Positions 1-7,351 of a stretch of 64,000 nt of DNA are shown here, piece by piece. The translations under genes were made by a program, and so were the position numbers. The DNA is from Actinoplanes xinjiangensis. GTDB taxonomy: Bacteria > Actinomycetota > Actinomycetes > Mycobacteriales > Micromonosporaceae. The notes beneath the pieces were generated by a model. The model had not been told where the DNA came from. It saw nothing but the letters and a program-made list of their open reading frames with translations, and did no database searches. Numbering within the stretch: the stretch's first letter is position 1; each line of letters opens with the position of its first letter. The stretch spans positions 248,001 to 312,000 of the forward strand of contig NZ_QGGR01000001.1 of NCBI RefSeq assembly GCF_003148685.1, read 5' to 3'.

Positions 1-233
1 CAGCGGCCGAGCACCGCCAACACCCGGGCCGCGGTGTCCGCGGCGACGGCGGCGAACAGGTCGTCCTTGCCGTCGAAGTAGTGGTAAGCGCTGGTCTTGG
101 AGATGCCGCAATCCGCGATGATCCGATTGAGCGAGGCACCGTCCCGGCCGTCGCGAGCGAAGTGCGACCGGGCCACGGCAAGAATCGCGGCGCGGGCGTC
201 CGGCGCGAGCCGGTCGAATCGGGGCAGCGGCAT
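1..233 (-). CDS. TetR/AcrR-family transcriptional regulator, C-terminally cut by window edge
   Basis: Only the N-terminal 77 codons are in the window; the gene runs off the left edge. From the ATG at 233 the protein begins MPLPRFDRLAPDARAAI and contains a TetR-type helix-turn-helix, with a recognition helix reading GISKTSAYHYF followed by DGKDDLF, the family's usual Y-x-Y/HF-x-x-K-x-x-L pattern. It lies just downstream of, and on the same strand as, the membrane-protein gene at 244-873. A TGTAC-type palindrome sits in front of that gene, so the obvious inference is that this repressor controls the pair. The ligand cannot be guessed because the C-terminal domain is missing. Confidence 0.85.
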   Translation of the reverse strand, partial: MPLPRFDRLAPDARAAILAVARSHFARDGRDGASLNRIIADCGISKTSAYHYFDGKDDLFAAVAADTAARVLAVLGR

Positions 234-243
234 CGTCAGGACC

Positions 244-873
244 CTACCGGCCCGGCCGCCGGCCGCCCGGTTTCACCGACGCGGACGTTGGGTGGCTGGC
301 TCCCACCGCTGTCTCAACGGCGTTGAGACAGCGGTGGGAACCAGCCGCACCCGGACCAGCCGCGTCCGGAGCGGCGGCGTGGCGGGCCAGGCGGCGGTTG
401 AGGCGGGTGGTCAGCGCCCAGTGCGCGGCCCAGAGCGGCAGTGCCCCCACTCCCCCGGCCAGCCCGGGCACGCCGGGTAGCAGCGACACGATCTGCAGGG
501 TGCACCAGCCGTACCCGAGGAGTTCCCATCGGCGCACCTCGCGGGCCGGGGTCCCGGCGGCGGCCAGCGAACCGGCCACCGCCCGGACGATGAAGAAGTC
601 CTCGACGAAGTTGTGCGGGACGGCGAACATCCACCACACCGAGCCCGGCCGGGCCCGGCGCGCGGCCGGCCGGATCAGGGTCAGGGTGCGCTGGAGGGCC
701 CGGCAGTAGAGGGCGACCAGGCCGAGGAACCCGGCGATGATGGCGGCGCTAGCCCAGAGGGGCTGCCCCGCGATCTCCCCCAGCAGGCCGTCGCCCCACT
801 GCGGGGCCCACATCGGGTAGGTCAGCAGGATCGTCACGCAGGACGTACCGGCGATCCTCGTCACGATGCCCAT
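244..873 (-). CDS. Hypothetical integral membrane protein (209 aa)
   Basis: I do not recognise the family. The ATG at 873 opens MGIVTRIAG. Hydrophobic stretches around residues 8-22, 38-58 and 120-150 suggest several membrane spans, separated by Arg-rich loops. The last ~35 residues are unlike the rest: they are encoded across a 53-nt palindromic repeat (294-346) and read SHRCLNAVETAVGASHP, so the C-terminus may be a late addition or the true stop was lost. A palindromic operator lies about 20 bp upstream of the start, and a TetR gene follows on the same strand. Existence as a gene is likely; function is unknown. Confidence 0.6.
   Translation of the reverse strand: MGIVTRIAGTSCVTILLTYPMWAPQWGDGLLGEIAGQPLWASAAIIAGFLGLVALYCRALQRTLTLIRPAARRARPGSVWWMFAVPHNFVEDFFIVRAVAGSLAAAGTPAREVRRWELLGYGWCTLQIVSLLPGVPGLAGGVGALPLWAAHWALTTRLNRRLARHAAAPDAAGPGAAGSHRCLNAVETAVGASHPTSASVKPGGRRPGR
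294..346. repeat. 53-nt palindromic repeat, copy 1
   Basis: Two 26-nt arms (294-319 and 321-346) are inverted repeats around a single central G, with one mismatched position. The arms contain CCCACCGCTGTCTC and its complement and end in GGCTGG/CCAGCC. The same 53-nt element occurs twice more at 50734-50786 and 50797-50849, where only the centre and one arm drift. This copy lies inside the 3' end of the minus-strand gene 244-873. It could act as a transcription terminator or be a REP-like mobile palindrome. Confidence 0.85.
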
Positions 874-881
874 GAAGCCGA

Positions 882-913
882 AGTGTACTAGCAGGGTGTA
901 CTACTGGTACACC
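882..913 (-). promoter_or_regulatory. TetR-type operator and probable promoter of the membrane-protein gene
   Basis: A perfect palindrome GGTGTAC-TACTG-GTACACC spans 895-913. A further TGTACTA half-site at 884-890 repeats the one at 897-903 with a 13-bp offset. Read on the minus strand, TACACT (887-882) fits the actinobacterial -10 pattern TANNNT and lies 8 nt before the ATG at 873, so the transcript would be almost leaderless and the operator would cover the promoter. Binding by the TetR protein at 1-233 is inferred from position only. Confidence 0.6.
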
Positions 914-939
914 GTCGTGGACCGGTTCGCCGATCGGGT

Positions 940-1833
940 TCATGCCTGCCTCCGGAGGTCGGCGCACTCCTTCTCGTCCGGCAGCAGCGGCCGGAACTTG
1001 ATCTGCCACTTCTTGCCGGCCGACTCCCACGGGGTCCGCTCGTTGGCCTTGGCCGCCAGCGCCAGCACCTCGTCCTTCACCGCACCCTCGACGGTCAGGC
1101 AGTTGATCCGCAGCTCCTCGTTGAGGAAGCCGCCGGGCAGGTCCGCGGCCGGCCACTTGACCGGAGCGCCGGCCAGACCGTCGCCGGCGTCCTGATAGGG
1201 CGTGGCCAGAACGGCGAGCCGCTGCGCCGGGTAGGGCTTCGCGGCCGGGCTCGCCGCCTCCGCGAACAGGGCGTGCAGCGACGCCACGAAATCACTGAGC
1301 TTCTTACGGGCGGCCTGCTGCTGCGCGGTGAGGGAGGCGTCGTCGGGGCGGGCCTCGCTCAGGGCCATCACCTCGACGACCTGCTCGCCACCGGCGGTGA
1401 CGACGGTGATCCTCGTGCTGGGGATGTCGGCGACTCCCGGCGTACCGAAATCGACGCCGGAGGTGACGCCCGCGGCGACCGCCCCGGCGGTCAGGTCCCG
1501 GAGCTGGGCCTCGCTGAGGGTGATCTCCCGCAGATTGGGCAGGGCCGCGCCGGGATAGATGAGCGTGACCGGGCCCTCGCTGATCGCGCGGCCGTCGGCG
1601 TAGATGCTGAACAGCGGGATCCGGGAGGGGATGGTCTCGGCCGGGACGAAGCCGCCGCGGTACTCGACACGCAGGGCGATCGTCGGATCGGTGGTGGCGC
1701 TCTCGGTGACCGGAGCGGCGGAGGCCGGCGCGCCGGCCTCGCCGGCCTCGCCGGCGACGCCGGGCCGGGCGCAGGCGCCCAGCAGGAGAAGGGGGACGGC
1801 GACGGCGGTCAGCAGACCGCGGTTGGTGGTCAT
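940..1833 (-). CDS. Hypothetical lipoprotein (297 aa)
   Basis: The ATG at 1833 was chosen because it places a lipoprotein signal at the N-terminus: MTTNRGLLTAVAVPLLLLGAC, with lipobox LLGAC and the lipidated Cys at residue 21. A longer frame upstream would add 30 residues and overlap the next gene. The mature part starts with an Ala/Glu-rich linker and continues as a soluble domain with no motif I recognise. It is therefore expected on the outer face of the membrane. The S4-domain gene lies immediately upstream on the same strand, about 40 nt away, but nothing suggests a shared role. Confidence 0.7.
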   Translation of the reverse strand: MTTNRGLLTAVAVPLLLLGACARPGVAGEAGEAGAPASAAPVTESATTDPTIALRVEYRGGFVPAETIPSRIPLFSIYADGRAISEGPVTLIYPGAALPNLREITLSEAQLRDLTAGAVAAGVTSGVDFGTPGVADIPSTRITVVTAGGEQVVEVMALSEARPDDASLTAQQQAARKKLSDFVASLHALFAEAASPAAKPYPAQRLAVLATPYQDAGDGLAGAPVKWPAADLPGGFLNEELRINCLTVEGAVKDEVLALAAKANERTPWESAGKKWQIKFRPLLPDEKECADLRRQA

Positions 1834-1876
1834 GACCGGTACGACGAGACGGGCCCCACCGAGGTTCCGGCCGGCG

Positions 1877-2086
1877 CTAAGAAACCACCCGGGCCCGGCG
1901 GCCCTGAACCTCGACCACGTCACCGGGGTGCAGCTGCCGGCCGCGGCGCACGTCGATCTCGCCGTTGACGCTCACGTCCCCGGACGCGATGAGGATCTTG
2001 CCCTCGCCGCCGGTGTCGATGAGATCGGCCAGTTTGAGGAACTGGCCGAGCCGGATCATGTCGCCGTCGATGGGCACGTCACGCAT
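1877..2086 (-). CDS. Small S4-domain RNA-binding protein (69 aa)
   Basis: The protein is essentially one S4 domain of the YbcJ/RsuA-like type: IRLGQFLKLADLIDTGGEGK, then ASGDVSVNGEIDVRRGRQL and HPGDVVEVQG, which is the usual alpha-L RNA-binding pattern. The start MRDVPIDGDM at 2086 gives the family's normal length of about 70 residues; an upstream in-frame extension (to 2143) has no domain content. Stand-alone S4 proteins bind structured RNA, often on the ribosome. No partner gene is visible here. Confidence 0.85.
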   Translation of the reverse strand: MRDVPIDGDMIRLGQFLKLADLIDTGGEGKILIASGDVSVNGEIDVRRGRQLHPGDVVEVQGRRARVVS

Positions 2087-2170
2087 GGCCTCATCATCCG
2101 TCACGAGATCTGCCGGAAATCTTCTGGGTCCGGGTTGAACCATCGGGGCCGGTGATCCGAACTACATGTC

Positions 2171-2974
2171 GTGAGGCATCTCCTGCTGGCCCGCCGTGCG
2201 GGCACGATGACCGCTGTGACCGCCGTCGGCGTACTTTTCGCCGCCGGCCCGGCCATGGCGGACGTGACGGTGAATCCGGCGAGCGCGCCGCAGGGCAGTG
2301 GAGCGAATCTGAGCTTCCACGTGACCAATGAGGGCGCTGCTCCGGTCACCGAGGTGACGCTGAAGATCCCGGCGGACACCCCGGTGGCCGAGGTGTACCC
2401 GCTGTCGGTCGACGACTGGGCACCGAAGATCACGTACCAGGACCTCAAGGTGCCACTGACCACCATCCACGGTGGCACCCCGGCGGAGCAGGCCGCCGAC
2501 TCGATCACCTGGATCGCGGTGAACGGCACCGCCATCGCGCCGGGCGGCTCCGCCGACCTGACCGTGGCGATCGGCCCCATGCCGGCGCTGAGCACGATGC
2601 GATTCATGGTCGAGACGAAGTACGCCGACGGGAAGGCCGGCCCGGTCATGCCCGCCACGATGGCGCTGACCCCGTCCAACGGCGGCATCCCGGTGTCGCA
2701 CCACGGTGCGGCCGTCACCACGGAGTCGGACGCCGCAGCGATCGAGGACGCGATGTTCACCGCCCTCGTCTCCGAGGCGACCGAGGGCCCGTCGTGGCTG
2801 TCGATCTCCGGCTGGATCGTCGCGGCGTTGGCGCTGCTCGGCGCCGGATGGACGATGCTGCGCAACCGCCACCGGGCCGTCGAGGACGAGAAGCCGGTGG
2901 AGGACGAGAAGGAGCCGGCCGAGGACGAGAAGGAGCCGGTCGGCGTCGGCAGCAAGTGGAGCTACAAGGATTGA
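2171..2974 (+). CDS. YcnI-like (DUF1775) surface protein with acidic C-terminal tail
   Basis: The product has a signal peptide ending near AMADVTV (residues 1-30), a DUF1775/YcnI domain (31-180: DVTVNPASAPQGSGANLSF, then TEVTLKIP and VYPLSVDDWAPKITY), a linker, one transmembrane segment (about residues 212-232: SGWIVAALALLGAGWTML) and a highly charged cytoplasmic tail in which ED-EK-P units repeat. YcnI domains are copper-linked; the mature protein begins D-V-T, and an N-terminal residue next to a Trp further in is involved in metal binding in characterised members. The usual CopC/CopD neighbours are absent here. The start is GTG with no strong ribosome-binding site. Confidence 0.8.
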   Translation: MRHLLLARRAGTMTAVTAVGVLFAAGPAMADVTVNPASAPQGSGANLSFHVTNEGAAPVTEVTLKIPADTPVAEVYPLSVDDWAPKITYQDLKVPLTTIHGGTPAEQAADSITWIAVNGTAIAPGGSADLTVAIGPMPALSTMRFMVETKYADGKAGPVMPATMALTPSNGGIPVSHHGAAVTTESDAAAIEDAMFTALVSEATEGPSWLSISGWIVAALALLGAGWTMLRNRHRAVEDEKPVEDEKEPAEDEKEPVGVGSKWSYKD

Positions 2975-3148
2975 GGAACTCCCATGCAGGCCGGGCCTGC
3001 AATCTGGGAAGGCCCTCACGCGGGTGGGTGTGAGGGAAACGTCGTGGCCAGCGCGTGGGGCGCAAAACCACGACCGGCGGGTGGGGCCCGGGCAAGGCCC
3101 GTGATCCGCGTGCTGTGCGGGCGGGACCCTCGGGTTCCGCCCGCACGG
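2975..3148. other. Structured intergenic region between converging genes
   Basis: This gap between two genes that end toward each other holds three inverted repeats: a palindrome GCAGGCC-G-GGCCTGC near 2990, a 7-bp stem CCCTCAC/GTGAGGG around 3014-3037, and the strong stem at 3115-3146 listed separately. I could not match it to a known riboswitch or small-RNA consensus by eye. Confidence 0.4.
3115..3146. terminator. Bidirectional stem-loop terminator
   Basis: A 14-bp stem (3115-3128 with 3133-3146, one G/A mismatch) closes on a CTCG loop. It lies between the stop of the YcnI gene and the stop of the DHH gene, so it can serve both converging transcripts. There is no U-tract, which is common for actinobacterial terminators. 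Confidence 0.7.
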
Positions 3149-4087
3149 TCATACCGGGACCACCCGCTCCGTGCGCAGCGCGTCGATGATCTCGCGCTGC
3201 ACCCGGTCCGACTCGTCGTGCGGGACCTGGCAGGTGCCGGCCGCGAGGTGACCGCCGCCGCCGTAGCGCAGCATCACCTCGCCGATGTCCACCGGGGAGG
3301 TCCGGTCCAGGATCGACTTGCCGCAGGCGAAGACGGTGTTGAGCTTCTGCCGGCCCCAGATGATGTGCACCGACACCCGGGACTCGGGGAACAGCGCGTA
3401 CACCATGAACCGGTTCCCCGCCTCGATGACCTCCTCGTCGCGCAGGTCGACGATCACCACGTCGCCCTCCATGTGGCACACCCGGTGCAACTGGTCGACG
3501 AACCGCTGTGAGCACTCGTGGAACAGTTCGGAGCGTTCCATCACGTCCGGCAGGGCGAGGATCTCGCCCACGTCGTTGTGCTCGATGCAGGCGTCGATGA
3601 GCTGCATCATCAGCTGGTAGTTGGAGATCCGGAAGTTGCGGAACCGGCCCAGGCCGGTGCGGCTGTCCATCAAAAAGTTCAGCAGCGTCCAGCCGGTCGG
3701 GCTGAGGATGTCGGTGAGGGTGTAGTCGGCCGAGTCGGCCTGGTCCACGGCGCGCATGAGGTCGTCGGTGACCTTCGGAAACCGGTCCCGGCCACCGAAG
3801 TGCTCGTAGATCACCCGGGCCGCCGACGGGGCGTCCGCGTCGATCACGTGGTTGTCCAGGCCACCGGTGTTGCGCAGGGTCTCCGAGTGGTGGTGGTCGA
3901 AGACCATGTTGGCGCGCGAGTCGTACGGCACGTTGGTGAGGATGTCCCGGTCGGTGATGTCGACGACGCCGTCCTGGACGTCCTTGGGGTGCACGAAGAG
4001 GATGTCATCGATCATGTCGAGATGGCGCAGTAGTACGGCACACACGAGACCGTCGAAGTCGCTACGGGTCACGAGCCGGTACTTCAC
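3149..4087 (-). CDS. DHH/DHHA1-family phosphoesterase (312 aa)
   Basis: The protein carries the DHH phosphoesterase signatures in order: TRSDFDGLVCAVLL (residues 8-21, metal-binding D-x-D), the central VFDHHHSETL, and the C-terminal DHHA1 motif RYGGGGHLAAG. Members hydrolyse phosphodiester or phosphoanhydride bonds (exopolyphosphatase, nanoRNase or cyclic-dinucleotide phosphodiesterase); the sequence alone does not settle the substrate. Translation starts with GTG at 4087 after a GAGGGGGA purine run. It is divergent from zwf, with 191 bp between them. All catalytic motifs are intact and length is normal for a full enzyme. Confidence 0.85.
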   Translation of the reverse strand: MKYRLVTRSDFDGLVCAVLLRHLDMIDDILFVHPKDVQDGVVDITDRDILTNVPYDSRANMVFDHHHSETLRNTGGLDNHVIDADAPSAARVIYEHFGGRDRFPKVTDDLMRAVDQADSADYTLTDILSPTGWTLLNFLMDSRTGLGRFRNFRISNYQLMMQLIDACIEHNDVGEILALPDVMERSELFHECSQRFVDQLHRVCHMEGDVVIVDLRDEEVIEAGNRFMVYALFPESRVSVHIIWGRQKLNTVFACGKSILDRTSPVDIGEVMLRYGGGGHLAAGTCQVPHDESDRVQREIIDALRTERVVPV

Positions 4088-4278
4088 AGGGTCCCCCTCG
4101 GTTGCCAGACCTTTGAACCCAGTTTGCCACTTTTTTCGTAATGGTCCGGGCGCAACGACTGACGGACGTGTTCACCGCCACGTTGTCCCGCTTTGCAGGA
4201 AGCGGATGAACCCTGCGGGGGTTACCGGCCGTAAGGTTCAAACGGACGGTTACGACCCGGTCGGAGGACTCGCAGACC

Positions 4279-5772
4279 ATGGACCACGCACCTCAGCTCA
4301 TCCAGGAGCGCAGCGCCCCGCCAGCCACGCTGGTGATCTTCGGCGCGTCCGGCGACCTGACCCGCCGCAAGCTGCTGCCCGCGGTGGACAACCTGGCCCG
4401 GCACGGCCGCCTGCCCGACCAGTTCGCGCTGGTGGGCGTCGCGCGGACGCCGATGAGCGACGACCAGTTCGCCGAGAGCGCGCTCGGTGGCCGCAGCCTC
4501 ACCGAGAAGCGCCAGCTGGCGGGCGGGGTCCGTTACGTGGCCGGCGGCTACGACGACCCGGAGACCTACAAGCGCCTCGCCGAGGCCCTCGACGAGCTGG
4601 ACGCGGTCCGCGGCACCTCGGGTAACCGGCTGTTCTACCTGTCCACCCCGGCGAACGCGTTCGAGCCGGTGATCAACGGTCTGGCCGGCGCCGGCCTCAA
4701 CCAGGCGCGCGAGGGCTCGTTCGCCCGGCTGGTCATCGAGAAGCCGTACGGGCGGGATCTGGCCACCGCCCGCGAGCTGGACGGCATCGTGCACGGTGCG
4801 TTCGAGGAGCACCAGGTCTTCCGGATCGACCACTACCTGGGCAAGGACACCGTCCAGAACGTGCTGGCGCTGCGTTTCGCCAACTCGATCTTCCAGCCCA
4901 TCTGGGACCGGTCCTGGGTCGACCACGTGCAGATCACCGTGGCCGAGACCCTCGGCGTCGGCACCCGCGGCGGCTTCTACGAGCACGCCGGTGCGATGCG
5001 CGACATCGTGCAGAACCACGTGCTCCAGGTCCTCGCCCTGGCCCTGATGGAGCCGCCCGCGTCGTTCGAGGCCGAGGGCCTGCGCAACGAGAAGGTGAAG
5101 CTGCTCCAGGCGATCCGGCTCCCCACCGACCGCGACATCGCCGACGCCGCCGTGCGCGGGCAGTACACCCGGGGCGGCACCCGTGAGGAGCTGATGGCCG
5201 GCTACCGCGAGGAGGTCGGCGTCGACCCGCTGTCGCGTACCGAGACGTATGCGGCGATGCGCCTCAACGTGGACAACTGGCGCTGGGCCGGGGTGCCCTT
5301 CTACGTGCGGACCGGCAAGCGCTTGCCGGCCCGGCTCACCGAGGTGGCGCTGCAGTTCCAGCGGCCGCCGCACCTGCCGATCCCGACCGACCAGCTCACC
5401 GGCCTGGAGGCCGACGCGCTGATCCTGCGGATCCAGCCCAACGAGGGCATCTCGCTGCGGTTCGGCGCCAAGGTGCCCGGTCACTCCTTCCGGGTGCGCA
5501 CGGCGAGCATGGACTTCTCGTACGATCAGACGTTCGTGGAGGAGTCCCCGGAGGCGTACGAGCGGCTCCTGCTGGACGCGCTGATCGGTGACGCGTCACT
5601 GTTCATCCGCAGCGACGAGGTGCAGCACAGCTGGCGCATCGTCGACCCGATCATCGAACACTGGAACAAGGACACCTCGCCGATCCCGACGTACGAGGCG
5701 GCGTCCTGGGGCCCGACCGACGCCGACCGGCTCATCGGCCGCAACGGCCGCAAGTGGCGCAACGCGTCCTGA
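4279..5772 (+). CDS. zwf: Glucose-6-phosphate 1-dehydrogenase
   Basis: This is a full-length (497 aa) G6PD, oxidising glucose-6-phosphate to 6-phosphogluconolactone with NADP in the oxidative pentose phosphate pathway. The N-terminal Rossmann motif FGASGDLTRRKLLPA (about residues 22-36) binds the dinucleotide, and the active-site signature RIDHYLGKDTVQN contains the substrate-binding His and Lys. The ATG at 4279 is preceded by GGAGG at 4262-4266. Unlike many actinobacteria, the gene is not next to tal, tkt, gnd or opcA here. The STAS gene follows on the same strand after 87 nt. Confidence 0.95.
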   Translation: MDHAPQLIQERSAPPATLVIFGASGDLTRRKLLPAVDNLARHGRLPDQFALVGVARTPMSDDQFAESALGGRSLTEKRQLAGGVRYVAGGYDDPETYKRLAEALDELDAVRGTSGNRLFYLSTPANAFEPVINGLAGAGLNQAREGSFARLVIEKPYGRDLATARELDGIVHGAFEEHQVFRIDHYLGKDTVQNVLALRFANSIFQPIWDRSWVDHVQITVAETLGVGTRGGFYEHAGAMRDIVQNHVLQVLALALMEPPASFEAEGLRNEKVKLLQAIRLPTDRDIADAAVRGQYTRGGTREELMAGYREEVGVDPLSRTETYAAMRLNVDNWRWAGVPFYVRTGKRLPARLTEVALQFQRPPHLPIPTDQLTGLEADALILRIQPNEGISLRFGAKVPGHSFRVRTASMDFSYDQTFVEESPEAYERLLLDALIGDASLFIRSDEVQHSWRIVDPIIEHWNKDTSPIPTYEAASWGPTDADRLIGRNGRKWRNAS

Positions 5773-5786
5773 GTGGCGCAACCTGC

Positions 5787-5813
5787 GTGTCGTGACGGGC
5801 TCGCATAGGGTAT
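5787..5813 (+). promoter_or_regulatory. Possible SigB-type promoter before the STAS gene
   Basis: GGGTAT (5808-5813) matches the -10 of general-stress (SigB/SigF-like) promoters. GTGT at 5787-5790, 17 nt upstream, resembles the GTTT -35 core with one mismatch. It lies about 45 nt before the ATG of an anti-anti-sigma-like gene, a common place for such self-regulated promoters. The match is short. Confidence 0.35.
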
Positions 5814-5859
5814 TCATCGATCCCCGGCGAGCCCGTACCACCGCAAAGGACACACCGAC

Positions 5860-6195
5860 ATGCAGGTCTCGGTCGCGCACCATCCACCGAACACGGCCGT
5901 GCTGGTTCTGCGCGGATCACTCGACATCGACACCGCGCCGGCTCTCAAGGCGAACCTGACCAGACTCGTCGAACGGCCCGCCCCCCGCGTGGTGGTGGAC
6001 GTCTCCGGCCTCGACTTCTGCGACTCGATGGGCGTCGGCGTGCTGGTCACCGCCCACGGCAGGGCCGCCGAGCGGGGCGGCTGGGTCCGTCTCGCCGCCC
6101 CGTCGGGCTTCCTGCGCCGGCTCTTCGACACCCTCGGGCTCAGCGACTATCTGCCGATGTTCCCGGACGTCGCGGCGGCGCTGAAGGAGGAGTGA
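5860..6195 (+). CDS. STAS-domain anti-sigma factor antagonist (111 aa)
   Basis: The whole protein is one STAS domain: VLVLRGSLDIDTAPALK (residues 14-30), then VVVDVSGLDFCDSMGVGVL (45-63), in which the Ser of CDSMG sits at the phosphorylation site used by anti-sigma kinases, and a C-terminal FDTLGLSDYLPMFP. Such proteins sequester a HATPase anti-sigma kinase and free an alternative sigma factor. No kinase or sigma gene is adjacent, so the partner is elsewhere. Its stop (6193-6195) abuts that of the converging ROK gene with no spacer. Confidence 0.88.
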   Translation: MQVSVAHHPPNTAVLVLRGSLDIDTAPALKANLTRLVERPAPRVVVDVSGLDFCDSMGVGVLVTAHGRAAERGGWVRLAAPSGFLRRLFDTLGLSDYLPMFPDVAAALKEE

Positions 6196-7236
6196 TCAGC
6201 CCCCGACCGTCTTGAGGGCGGCCACGGCGGCTCCCCGGGCGCCGGCCATGTCCCGGTCCGGGACCAGTGCGAAGGTGGCCACCGCCTTCTGCTCGTCCCG
6301 GAGGTCGGTGTTCTCCCGGACGGTGTTGAGGAACCACTGCCGGAAGTGCGGCGCCGCCTCGACCACACCGCCGCCCAGGAAGTACGCCGACGGGTCGGTG
6401 AAGTTCGCCGCGATGGTGAACAGCTTGCCGATCGCCTTGGCCTGCTGCCCGAAGACGGCGATCGCGAGCGCGTCCTCCTTCTCGCCGTAGCCGCGCAGCG
6501 CCTTGGCCGCCGTCGCGATCGGCTCGCTCGCGAGCGGGTGGTCCGGGAACCGGGTCAGCCAGTACGGCAGCAGGTTGTTCCTGATCCCGGTGAGGGAGGC
6601 GATGCTCTCCACGTCGCCGGCGAACCCGCAGTTGCACTGCGGGACGGGCTGGCCGTCCTCGAGGACCCCGTGCAGCGGGATCTGGACGTGGCCCAGCTCC
6701 CCCGCCATCCCGGCCGCGCCACGGACCACCTGGCCGGCCTCGACGACACCACCGCCGAGGCCGGTGCCGACGATCGCGGCGACCGACGAGTGCGCCGCCG
6801 CGTCCGCGCCGAAGTGCTGGTGGTGGGCGTACAGGGCGGCCGCGTTGCCGTCGTTGTTGTAGACCACCGGCATACCGAGCCGGGTCTCCAGGGCGCCCCG
6901 GATGTCGAAGCCGTGCCAGGAGACCTGATTGAAGTTGGTCGCGCCCTTCGACGAGATCACCCCGTGCGCGCTGGCCGGGCCCGGAGTGTCCAGCCCGACG
7001 GCGCGGACCAGCGACAGCGGTGTGCTGGTCAGCTCCAGAATGTTGGCGAACGCGTCGGCGAGGGCCTCGACGGCCGACTCCGGCCCGTCGAGCACCCGGC
7101 TCGGGTTCTCCACGAGGTTGTTGACGAGGAACTGTCCCGTCGCGTCGAGAACGGTGGCGTTGTTGCAGGTGCCGCCGTTGTCGAGCCCGACGACGACCCA
7201 GGAGGACGGGGTACGTACGGTTTCAGCCTGATCCAC
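6196..7236 (-). CDS. ROK-family sugar kinase (probable glucokinase)
   Basis: The 346-aa protein has the ROK phosphate motif VVGLDNGGT (residues 15-23), the catalytic Asp in VVYNNDGNAAAL, and the glycine-rich GTGLGGGVVEAG followed by GMAGELGHVQI. In most ROK kinases zinc is held by H-x(n)-C-x-C-G-x-x-G-C-x-E; here the region reads QCNCGFAGDVESI, so the last Cys is replaced by Asp while the first two remain. It has no N-terminal DNA-binding domain, so it is an enzyme rather than a repressor. Glucose is the likely but unproven substrate. It converges on the STAS gene with zero spacing and has no operon partner. Confidence 0.8.
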   Translation of the reverse strand: MDQAETVRTPSSWVVVGLDNGGTCNNATVLDATGQFLVNNLVENPSRVLDGPESAVEALADAFANILELTSTPLSLVRAVGLDTPGPASAHGVISSKGATNFNQVSWHGFDIRGALETRLGMPVVYNNDGNAAALYAHHQHFGADAAAHSSVAAIVGTGLGGGVVEAGQVVRGAAGMAGELGHVQIPLHGVLEDGQPVPQCNCGFAGDVESIASLTGIRNNLLPYWLTRFPDHPLASEPIATAAKALRGYGEKEDALAIAVFGQQAKAIGKLFTIAANFTDPSAYFLGGGVVEAAPHFRQWFLNTVRENTDLRDEQKAVATFALVPDRDMAGARGAAVAALKTVGG

Positions 7237-7351
7237 GGTCTTGAGACTAGGTCAGCACCTGGTTTCCGGTCACGGGTGCGTCCGGATTGCGGATCCGTTA
7301 GTCACGGTTGCAGCCGTGACTCGACCGGCGTTGCGGGCCGAACCGTCTGGC

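Noticed and set aside
1834..1923. Longer start for the lipoprotein gene at 1923
   Set aside because: It would bury the lipoprotein signal and overlap the S4-domain gene.
2975..3114. Possible riboswitch (cyclic di-GMP or cobalamin type)
   Set aside because: Key conserved cores were not found and the region lies between gene ends rather than before a start.
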